From NCBI GenBank assembly GCA_947584955.1, contig CANPWS010000085.1, forward strand, positions 1-5,579: DNA of 5,579 bases, given 5' to 3'. The notes under the pieces were generated by a model, which was not told the origin of the DNA, ran no database searches, and saw only the letters and a list, made by a program, of their open reading frames with translations. Positions 1-5,548 of this stretch are shown here, piece by piece. The DNA is from an uncultured Bacilli bacterium (lineage in GTDB: Bacteria; Bacillota_I; Bacilli_A; RF39; UBA660). Both the position numbers and the translations under genes were made by a program. The stretch's first letter is position 1; the number at the start of each line of letters is the position of its first letter.

Positions 1-346
1 GAAGCATGGAATTTATATTATGCTAAGAAAGAAGGTCATGATTCTGGATATAATGAGGGACATAGTTTAGGATATAGCGAAGGACATGATTCTGGCTATA
101 ACGAAGGACATAGTTTAGGATATAGTGAAGGACAAAAGTTTGGATATAACGAAGGACAAAAATTCGGATACAGCGAAGGACATAAATCTGGATAACAGCG
201 AAGGGCAAAAATTTGGATATAATGAAGGCTTAATGACAACTATTGAGGGCATGTTAAAAGAAAATATTTCCTTAAAAACAATTAGCAAAATAACTGGTAA
301 GGGCAAAGATGAAATATTAAAAATTAAAAATGAAATGCTAAATTAA
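1..346 (+). pseudogene. 3' end of an Rpn / PD-(D/E)XK nuclease-family 'transposase' gene, frameshifted in its repeat tail
   Basis: Only the C-terminal part is in the window; the nuclease domain would lie to the left. Frame 1 begins EAWNLYYAKKEG, then runs into Gly/Tyr/Glu-rich octapeptides and stops at TAA 193-195. Compared with the sister unit GGATACAGCGAAGG, the seventh repeat reads GGATAACAGCGAAGG, which is one extra A at 194/195. Without it the reading continues in frame 2 to TAA 344-346. That adds two repeat-like segments and a C-terminal piece, MLKENISLKTISKITGKGKD, typical of the end of Rpn/PDDEXK_2 proteins (a helical segment after a GxxxGxxEG-type tail). Family assignment comes from this recognised tail pattern, not from catalytic residues, which are not visible. 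Rpn proteins are DNA endonucleases linked to recombination and phage defence. The single indel suggests an inactivated gene, an assembly error in a repeat, or a truncated protein lacking its C-terminal segment. A terminator follows at 387-423. Confidence 0.66.
34..226 (+). repeat. Tandem 24-bp (octapeptide) repeat, 8 units, 48-bp higher-order period
   Basis: Eight consecutive units start at 34, 58, 82, 106, 130, 154, 178 and 203. All are 24 bp except the seventh, which is 25 bp. They encode GHDSGYNE, GHSLGYSE, GHDSGYNE, GHSLGYSE, GQKFGYNE, GQKFGYSE, GHKSGYSE (after removing the extra base) and GQKFGYNE. Units 1-2 and 3-4 are close copies of each other, as are 5 and 6, so duplication occurred in pairs (48 bp). 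The Gly-x-x-x-Gly-Tyr-x-Glu pattern resembles the low-complexity linkers seen after the nuclease domain in PDDEXK_2/Rpn-type proteins. There are no unique spacers, so this is not a CRISPR array. Confidence 0.9.
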
Positions 347-386
347 ATTTAACAAAAAGTTCTTCAAGACTATGGAGATTTGATAG

Positions 387-423
387 AAAAATTAGACTAA
401 AATTTTATAGTCTAATTTTTTTT
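387..423 (+). terminator. Rho-independent terminator after the Rpn-like gene, probably bidirectional
   Basis: A perfect 13-bp stem (387-399 with 408-420) closes an 8-base loop. The 3' arm merges into a run of eight T (416-423), giving a rightward U-tract. Read leftward, the stem likewise ends in TTTTT followed by CTATC, so it can also stop transcripts from the leftward operon. The stem is A+T-rich with a TTAGACTA core. Confidence 0.8.
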
Positions 424-470
424 CAAAATAATATAAAATCCAGAATAATGATAATAACAAATATATTTAG

Positions 471-498
471 AAAAGAAAATACTATACAAAGTATAGTA
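471..498 (-). terminator. Candidate terminator hairpin of the leftward operon
   Basis: TACTATAC at 480-487 pairs perfectly with GTATAGTA at 491-498 around a three-base loop. Read on the minus strand, the stem is followed by TTTTCTTTTC (down to about 471). It lies about 54 bases beyond the stop of the last gene of the leftward cluster. The stem is short and A+T-rich, so it may be a weak terminator backed up by the hairpin at 387-420. Confidence 0.55.
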
Positions 499-551
499 CT
501 TCCAAAATATGTGTTAAATTTTATTTACGTTTCCATAGTCTTGAAGAACCA

Positions 552-1328
552 CTATTTCTTTTCTAATTTTTTTATAAATTTAATACTATCATTTAAATAG
601 AAATAACTTCCTAATATATCTTCGGCTGTTGTATTCATACATTTAATTACATAGTTATTATTTTCTTTTTTTATTGTATATATTTTATCATTTCTTTTTA
701 TAGTATTTAAATATTCTTCTAAAATTCCCTTTCTTAAGCTTAATATATCTGTAGTTATTTTTTCATAATGTGCTGTATCTAATACAATATATTTTTCTAT
801 TTTTAAACTATCTAATTTTTCTAACGGTATCATTTGTTTTACTTGATTATATATTTCTTCTAAAGAAAAATTACAATTTAAAGATGACATTTGTTTAAAC
901 AGAAAATTTTCATCTGCTATTTTTTCTTCAGAGATTTCTATTTCTAATCCTAAATTATCATCTTGAATATTCATTATTTTATTATATCCTTGACTTATAA
1001 AATGTTTATTAACTGTATTTTCAATTTGCACTTTTTCTAATAAAATTAATTTAATAAATATATTATCTCTTTCGTTAGTAATAGCATAACTATATTTGTC
1101 CATTCCAACAAAAATATTTAATATATTATCATAATTATATGCATAATCTTCTAACTGATATTGACATAGTTTTTTATTATTTTGGTATAAAGTAAATCTA
1201 TTATTTTTACTTCTTTTTGATAAAACCGTTTTATCTTCTTTGATATTAAAAATTTTTTTTAATATATTAATTATATTATTTTCATTTTCTTCTTTGTCAT
1301 TTTTTGGTATTATAATAATTTTTTCCAT
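552..1328 (-). CDS. Hypothetical soluble protein, 258 aa, last gene of the operon
   Basis: I do not recognise this protein. It has an ATG start with a good Shine-Dalgarno site, AGGAGA at 1338-1343, nine bases upstream, and a TAG stop. It has no signal peptide and no membrane-spanning stretch, so it is predicted to be cytoplasmic. It is rich in Lys, Glu, Asn and Ile. The N-terminus (MEKIIIIPKND) looks like a beta strand followed by a charged linker. The middle (about 40-130) reads as alternating short strands, and residues 150-210 look helical. The C-terminal part (215-250, YTIKKENNNYVIKC followed by a helix) looks like strand-strand-helix. No catalytic motif stands out. Cysteines are few (C55, C152, C230) and not arranged as a metal site. 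It begins 33 bases after trmB and is followed by the terminator region, so it is probably co-transcribed with trmB. It may be lineage-specific. The reading frame is confident; the function is unknown. Confidence 0.85.
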   Translation of the reverse strand: MEKIIIIPKNDKEENENNIINILKKIFNIKEDKTVLSKRSKNNRFTLYQNNKKLCQYQLEDYAYNYDNILNIFVGMDKYSYAITNERDNIFIKLILLEKVQIENTVNKHFISQGYNKIMNIQDDNLGLEIEISEEKIADENFLFKQMSSLNCNFSLEEIYNQVKQMIPLEKLDSLKIEKYIVLDTAHYEKITTDILSLRKGILEEYLNTIKRNDKIYTIKKENNNYVIKCMNTTAEDILGSYFYLNDSIKFIKKLEKK

Positions 1329-1361
1329 TTAATTAATTCTCCTACTACTAATACCTCTTTT

Positions 1362-1991
1362 TTAATCTTTTTTAGCACATAATTTATTTATTTTTATTCC
1401 TTTTTTAGAAAACTTTTCTTCATACTCAGTCTTTATATTGAAAACATTTTCACTATGTAAATCATTTGTTAAATAATATATATTATATCCATTTTCTGTA
1501 AGAGTTTCTTTTGAATATTCAAATAGATTTATATTGTCTGTTTTCATTTCTATTATTTTCTCTTTTTTAAATATTTTATTATATAAATTTAGAAAATTAG
1601 GACTTGTTAGTCTTCTTTTAGCATGTCTATCTTTAGGCCAAGGATCTGAGAAATTAAGATATATTTTATCTATTTCTTTTTCAAATACTTTGTCTATATT
1701 TATTGCATCTAATCTTAATAATTTTAAATTTGGTATATCTAGTTCATTACTTTTTTGTATTGCTCTTACTAAAACGCTATCATATTTTTCTATGCCTATA
1801 AAATTAATATCTGGATATTTTAAGGCACTATTTATAATGTAATCTCCTTTCCCCATTCCTATTTCTATATATATCTTATTATTATTTTTAAATACTTTAT
1901 TCCATTTATTTTTATATTCGTATGGATTATCGATATAATATTTCCCTTTTTCTATTATTTCTTTTGCACCTTTTACATTTTTTAATCTCAT
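1362..1991 (-). CDS. trmB: tRNA (guanine-N7-)-methyltransferase TrmB
   Basis: This SAM-dependent enzyme methylates N7 of guanosine 46 in the variable loop of many tRNAs, in the cytoplasm. At 209 aa it matches the short Bacillus-type single-subunit form. Visible motifs, in order: SAM-binding motif I EIGMGKG (43-49); the motif II acidic residue in GIEKY (E68); D95-A96 after the next strand; the family signature NFSDPWPKDRHAKRRLT (113-129), which carries the catalytic/tRNA-binding region; and the C-terminal TEYEEKF (188-194), which helps recognise the substrate guanine. All family landmarks are intact. The ATG start is preceded by AGGAGA (1998-2003) with six bases of spacing, placed in the 13-base gap after the YihY-family gene. 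The gene is a housekeeping RNA-modification gene carried inside the cluster. Nothing suggests that it works with the upstream sensor beyond shared transcription. Confidence 0.96.
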   Translation of the reverse strand: MRLKNVKGAKEIIEKGKYYIDNPYEYKNKWNKVFKNNNKIYIEIGMGKGDYIINSALKYPDINFIGIEKYDSVLVRAIQKSNELDIPNLKLLRLDAINIDKVFEKEIDKIYLNFSDPWPKDRHAKRRLTSPNFLNLYNKIFKKEKIIEMKTDNINLFEYSKETLTENGYNIYYLTNDLHSENVFNIKTEYEEKFSKKGIKINKLCAKKD

Positions 1992-2004
1992 TACACTTCT
2001 CCTG

Positions 2005-2805
2005 TTATTTTTCTTTATAATATGTAGTATTTATTATCATTCCTAGTACAAAGACATATGATAATACATATAACCATATCATTAGGATTATTATACTGGA
2101 TAAATTTCCATATAATATATCATAATTAGCAAAATATTCTAAATAATAACCAAAAATTAATGATGAAGATATCCATAACATTGATGTAAACATAGCCCCC
2201 GCAGTAGTATGACTACTTTTTACTTTTTTTGATGGTGATATTGTATATATAAGCTTTATATCAAAGAATAATATTAACGCAGTAAATGGCCATTTAACAG
2301 CATTTACTACTAATATTAATTCATCTGTAATACCAGAAAATATTTTACTATTTTGTAAAAGTAATAGTATGTTTTCTCCAAATATTGGTACTACTAATAA
2401 GAATATTAATAAGATTAAGATATTTAATAATATTATTACTGATTTTATTCTATCTTTAATAATATCTGAATCTTTAACATTATATAAATTATTGGCAGTC
2501 TTTACAATTGCATATGTTCCCCTACTAGCACCAATAAAAGCAATTATATTAAATATTCCAACATTAGTATCAAATCCTTTACCTGATACTATTTCAACTA
2601 AAAAATTAGCAATTTTATGTGGTAACATTTCATTAATTAATGTTGTAACTCTATCTATTGAAACATTAAAGGAAGACGCCATTAATACAATTAATGTTAA
2701 TATTGGTATAATAGCTAATACAAAATAGTAAGTCAAACTAGCTGGTAAAAATCCTAATTCGTCTTTTTTTAAAAGAGTGCTAACTTTTTTTAATTTTTCT
2801 ATCAT
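2005..2805 (-). CDS. YihY/BrkB-family multi-span membrane protein
   Basis: This integral membrane protein has 266 aa, the usual length for the family once misannotated as ribonuclease BN. Its transport or envelope function is not settled. It shows the family features: the first helix ASLTYYFVLAIIPILT (22-37); a conserved segment near 92-110 (GASRGTYAIVKTANNLYNV) before helix 3; and the C-terminal signature starting YGNLSSIIILMIWLYV (232-247) and leading into the final helix. Hydrophobic spans lie roughly at 22-46, 82-98, 120-142, 162-187, 202-224 and 233-258, fitting six helices. Both termini are charged and probably cytoplasmic. The ATG start has GAGGGG (2809-2814) just upstream; counting from GAGG at 2811-2814, the spacing is five bases. 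The gap to the upstream sensor gene is 15 bases, so the two are co-transcribed. Family assignment is confident; the substrate is unknown. Confidence 0.93.
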   Translation of the reverse strand: MIEKLKKVSTLLKKDELGFLPASLTYYFVLAIIPILTLIVLMASSFNVSIDRVTTLINEMLPHKIANFLVEIVSGKGFDTNVGIFNIIAFIGASRGTYAIVKTANNLYNVKDSDIIKDRIKSVIILLNILILLIFLLVVPIFGENILLLLQNSKIFSGITDELILVVNAVKWPFTALILFFDIKLIYTISPSKKVKSSHTTAGAMFTSMLWISSSLIFGYYLEYFANYDILYGNLSSIIILMIWLYVLSYVFVLGMIINTTYYKEK

Positions 2806-2820
2806 TTTCCCCTCATAATT

Positions 2821-4869
2821 TTATTCTTTATTTTTTTCTTTTGATTTTCTCATTTCAAGTGTTGCTTCATTTATTGCATCATCTACTGTTTTTATATCAT
2901 CTGTTATCATACTATAACCTATACTTGCTCCAAATCCATATGGTAATTCTTTTAACTCTTTTGAAATTTTTCTTGTATATGCAATTACTTCTTTTTCTGA
3001 ATAACCTACCATATATATTAAAAATTCATTTCCATCTGTTCTCATTATATCAGTATTTTCTAACTGATTTACAATTAAGATATTTGCAGCTTTACTGATA
3101 ACATTGTCTCCTTCTTCATGTCCATGATTATCATTTACATATTTTATATTATTTAAATCTATTACAACAAAGCTTTGTGGATATATTACATTTTCATCCC
3201 ATTTTGCTATATTATAATTTAAATAATTTCTATTTTTTAATGAAGTCATTGCATCTATAAATTTCAATTTTTCATCTTTCTTAATTACTTTATCTTTTCT
3301 ATTTTTCTTTTTATTAAATAATATTACTGCTAAAATTACTACTGCTAAAATAATTACTACTAAAATATATTTTAATATATTTCCTATATTATTTGTAATA
3401 TAACTTTCACTTATATTATATTTATAGCGATAATTATTATAATTAAGTGTTGTTACATAAAAATCAAATAGTGTCATAAATGTTGAATTTTTATTTACAT
3501 CTCTCATTACAAAATTATAATCATTTGGTAAATATCCACTATATATTACATTATATTCTTCTAATTTTGTATTTCTATAATAATTATACGTTTCTTTATT
3601 CATTGCTACTATTAAATTAGAATTGACATTTCTAATTAATTCATCTGTATTATTGTATCCTTTAGCTATTGCTCCATTTCTATTTAAATAGTCATATAAA
3701 TAAGTATTAGTTACAGTATATACTTCTTTATCTTTTAAACTTCTTATTGTATTTAAATATTTATCACTTTTAGATAATATAACATATTCTTGTTTAAAAA
3801 GATTGTGAGTAGGAACTATATCTACATTAACTCCACTTGTATTAAAATTTCCAAATGCTAAATCTACTTCACCACTTGATAATGCTTGTTTCAAGCTTGC
3901 TACATCATTATATCTAACAGTTTTAAAATCAACGTTAAATAAATCTTCAAATCCACTTAAATAGTTAGATATAATTCCTCCAAATAAATTATCTTCTTTT
4001 GATTCAAAAGGTATATTTGTAACATATCCATAAACATATGAATTAGCATTATAGCTCATTTTTTCTTCTTCACTTATTTCTTTTTCTCTAAAAAATAACT
4101 CTGTAAAATTTTTCTTATAAATTTCATCGTATGATTCTTCTTTATATTTTTTAGTATATTTATTTAAGATATTAAGTAATGTTTTATTATCTTTAATTGT
4201 TATTACGTATTTTTTTGTTACATCTTCTAAATGATATACTATTTTTAAATCATTATCTAATATTTCTTTTAAATATTGATTAAATGGTACTAAGATATAA
4301 TCTATTTCTTCATCATTTTCTGCTTCAATTAATTCATCTATATTTTTGTATGTTTTGTATGATAAATTATTTGCTTCAGCTAGATAAAAACTAGCTAATG
4401 ATACATCTTCAGAAAATACTCCAAGTTTTGCTTGTGATAAATTTTCAGCTTGATTTATTACTTGATCTTTTTTAGAAACTATTACATATGCATCTTCATA
4501 TAACAAAATATCATTATCAGATAATTTTTCATCACTATTAAGTATTTTAAAAGAAAAGTTTTTCAAAGTTTTAGTATTATCTATATCTTCTAGTAAATAA
4601 GATACTTTATTAAATTTTATTCCATAATCTTCTGTAAAGCTATCTAAATAATCAAAAATTATTCCATTTCCACTTTGTCCAAATATTGATACATCATTAT
4701 ATACACTTACATCTATTATATTATTTTCGTTTTCATTTAGCCATTTTTTTTCTAATATTGAAAAGCTTGAATCATCTTTACTATAATTTAATATAAAAAT
4801 TAAAAACGATACTATAAATATTATTCCTACTATTATTAATATTATTATTTTATTATTTCTTTTTTTCAT
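2821..4869 (-). CDS. Membrane sensor with two SBP_bac_3-like extracellular domains and a degenerate GGDEF domain
   Basis: Layout of the 682-aa protein: signal-anchor helix (about 8-28); a first solute-binding-protein-3-like domain (about 50-260, with lobe features such as LSQAKLGVFSEDVSLASF and IDYILVPF); a second (about 277-475, with LKQALSSGEVDLAFGNF and IRSLKDKEVYTVTN); transmembrane helix (about 500-518); a short basic linker; and a GGDEF domain (about 538-680). The two binding domains should face outward and sense a small ligand such as an amino acid. GGDEF domains normally make cyclic di-GMP from two GTP. Here the metal/nucleotide segment DLNNIKYVNDNHGHEEGD (571-588) is well kept, but the signature is DGNEF (612-616). 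The first Gly is lost and the third, metal-binding acidic residue is Asn. No RxxD inhibitory site is visible. It is either a weak or inactive cyclase or a GTP-binding sensor. The ATG has AGGTGAT (4875-4881) five bases upstream, overlapping the previous gene's stop codon. Confidence 0.92.
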   Translation of the reverse strand: MKKRNNKIIILIIVGIIFIVSFLIFILNYSKDDSSFSILEKKWLNENENNIIDVSVYNDVSIFGQSGNGIIFDYLDSFTEDYGIKFNKVSYLLEDIDNTKTLKNFSFKILNSDEKLSDNDILLYEDAYVIVSKKDQVINQAENLSQAKLGVFSEDVSLASFYLAEANNLSYKTYKNIDELIEAENDEEIDYILVPFNQYLKEILDNDLKIVYHLEDVTKKYVITIKDNKTLLNILNKYTKKYKEESYDEIYKKNFTELFFREKEISEEEKMSYNANSYVYGYVTNIPFESKEDNLFGGIISNYLSGFEDLFNVDFKTVRYNDVASLKQALSSGEVDLAFGNFNTSGVNVDIVPTHNLFKQEYVILSKSDKYLNTIRSLKDKEVYTVTNTYLYDYLNRNGAIAKGYNNTDELIRNVNSNLIVAMNKETYNYYRNTKLEEYNVIYSGYLPNDYNFVMRDVNKNSTFMTLFDFYVTTLNYNNYRYKYNISESYITNNIGNILKYILVVIILAVVILAVILFNKKKNRKDKVIKKDEKLKFIDAMTSLKNRNYLNYNIAKWDENVIYPQSFVVIDLNNIKYVNDNHGHEEGDNVISKAANILIVNQLENTDIMRTDGNEFLIYMVGYSEKEVIAYTRKISKELKELPYGFGASIGYSMITDDIKTVDDAINEATLEMRKSKEKNKE

Positions 4870-4879
4870 TTTATATCAC

Positions 4880-5350
4880 CTAACTTTTAGACCAAGAGAT
4901 TGCATCCTTTAAAGGGTGTTTTGTACCTGCTATTACTTTAGTTTCTTTAGTTCCTTCTTCATTTTCAGTCTCCCAACTTATTAAATAGCTTATATTATAA
5001 AATTTTAATTCTTCTTCACTAAATAATTCTAGCAAGCTTGTTGATAAGTTTTTAGCATCATCTACTGTTAAGGTATTTGTAGCTTTGAAATCTATATAAA
5101 CTATTTTACCTTGTATTCTAACTGTTGCATCTTGAACATTTTCATTTTCTAATATTTTATCTTCTACACTTTTTAGAAAAGAACTAGTTAGTTTTACTTC
5201 TTCAATTCCATCTAATCTATTACCATATTTTCCGCTTCCATTATTTCCCATAAATAAACTTACAAATAATATTATTAAAATTATAAGTAATAGTAATACA
5301 AGTCCTAATAAAATAGATAGTCCTTTATGCTTATTTATAAATTTAATCAT
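4880..5350 (-). CDS. Small single-span membrane protein of unknown function, first gene of the operon
   Basis: I do not recognise a family. From ATG 5348-5350 the protein is 156 aa. An in-frame GTG at 5357-5359 would add three residues, but its AAGGG (5362-5366) is only two bases away; the same site lies 11 bases from the ATG, so I prefer the ATG. A basic N-terminus (MIKFINKHKG) is followed by one long hydrophobic helix (about 10-34, rich in Leu/Ile). After a Gly/Asn-rich linker comes an external domain of about 115 residues. That domain has a helix (SSFLKSVEDKILENENV), strands (ATVRIQGKIVYIDFKA), a second helix (VDDAKNLSTSLLELFSEEEL), more strands, and a C-terminal tail. The order resembles small alpha-beta folds such as the BON or Asp23-like type, but that is only a topological impression. 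The TAG stop is 10 bases before the GGDEF gene, overlapping that gene's ribosome-binding site, which suggests coupled expression and perhaps a shared role at the membrane. Confidence 0.87.
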   Translation of the reverse strand: MIKFINKHKGLSILLGLVLLLLIILIILFVSLFMGNNGSGKYGNRLDGIEEVKLTSSFLKSVEDKILENENVQDATVRIQGKIVYIDFKATNTLTVDDAKNLSTSLLELFSEEELKFYNISYLISWETENEEGTKETKVIAGTKHPLKDAISWSKS

Positions 5351-5361
5351 TTTTTTCACAT

Positions 5362-5366
5362 CCCTT
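5362..5366 (-). promoter_or_regulatory. Shine-Dalgarno site deciding the start of the first operon gene
   Basis: AAGGG on the minus strand lies 2 bases before GTG (5357-5359) and 11 bases before ATG (5348-5350). The first gap is too short for normal initiation and the second is on the long side. The ATG is therefore the more likely start. The predicted transcript begins only a few bases upstream, so the leader is very short. Confidence 0.5.
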
Positions 5367-5373
5367 TTGCTTA

Positions 5374-5402
5374 ATTATACTATATAATTTTTTTTTTATC
5401 AA
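5374..5402 (-). promoter_or_regulatory. Sigma-A-type promoter of the leftward operon
   Basis: On the minus strand, TTGATA (-35, at 5397-5402, one mismatch to consensus) is followed by exactly 17 bases and then TATAAT (-10, at 5374-5379, perfect). The spacer contains a long A-run. Transcription should start near 5367, about 17 bases before the ATG of the first gene. No comparable promoter was seen in the short gaps between the downstream genes, so this probably drives all five. Confidence 0.82.
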
Positions 5403-5503
5403 TATTTGAAAATAAAAGTACATTTTTTTTATTTTTATCTAGTCTATCTAAATTTAAAAATGTAAAATTAGTGTAAATTTATTTTATGTAAGTCTTAATA
5501 TTA

Positions 5504-5548
5504 AAAGCACTATAAATAATTGTATATATTTTATAGTGCTTTATTTTT
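5504..5548 (+). terminator. Hairpin with rightward U-tract upstream of the operon promoter
   Basis: AAAGCACTATAAA (5504-5516) pairs perfectly over 13 bp with TTTATAGTGCTTT (5530-5542) around a 13-base loop. The sequence then runs ATTTTT (5543-5548), giving a good rightward U-tract. Read leftward, the tail is the weaker TTTTAATATT. No rightward gene in the window ends here. It may instead serve a leftward gene ending just beyond 5546, acting in both directions, or insulate the promoter at 5374-5402. Confidence 0.6.

Larger units (their letters stand above)
359..549. repeat. Perfect 18-bp inverted repeat enclosing a 191-bp noncoding segment
   Basis: GTTCTTCAAGACTATGGA at 359-376 is the exact reverse complement of TCCATAGTCTTGAAGAAC at 532-549. 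The left arm starts 12 bases after the end of the Rpn-like reading frame. The right arm ends 2 bases before the stop codon of the leftward gene at 552-1328. Two hairpins lie inside (387-420 and 480-498). Eighteen paired bases separated by 155 bases are not expected by chance, even in A+T-rich DNA, and the arms are richer in G+C than their surroundings. No target-site duplication is visible outside the arms. The segment could be a small non-autonomous element (MITE-like), a structured RNA, or a convergent terminator region. The family is not recognised. Confidence 0.85.

Noticed and set aside
190..200. Programmed ribosomal frameshift at the TAA in the repeat
   Set aside because: GGA-TAA-CAG is not a recognised slippery sequence, and there is no upstream Shine-Dalgarno plus slip motif of the prfB type. 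A plain one-base insertion explains it better.
34..226. CRISPR array
   Set aside because: The repeats are directly abutting 24-bp units with no unique spacers, and they keep a coding frame.
23..306. Minus-strand open frames (23-208 and 115-306) over the repeat array
   Set aside because: They are antisense readings of the 24-bp tandem repeat, which is free of stops in several frames. The peptides are low-complexity and have no convincing ribosome-binding site.
359..549. Insertion sequence of the ISL3 type
   Set aside because: The arm GGTTCTTC (reading the right end from 550) faintly recalls ISL3-type ends. However, there is no transposase inside, no 8-bp target duplication outside, and the left arm lacks the extra G.
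1534..1842. Plus-strand ORF of about 100 codons inside trmB
   Set aside because: It is the antisense shadow of a clearly conserved gene. It is hydrophobic only because of reversed A+T-rich codons.
2369..3098. Plus-strand ORFs opposite the YihY-family and GGDEF genes
   Set aside because: They are shadows of real minus-strand genes, with no ribosome-binding site or recognisable protein features.
5401..5500. Rightward promoter in the A+T-rich stretch upstream of the operon
   Set aside because: TTGAAA at 5406-5411 could be a -35 box, but no acceptable -10 box lies at the right distance. The region is so A+T-rich that weak matches mean little.
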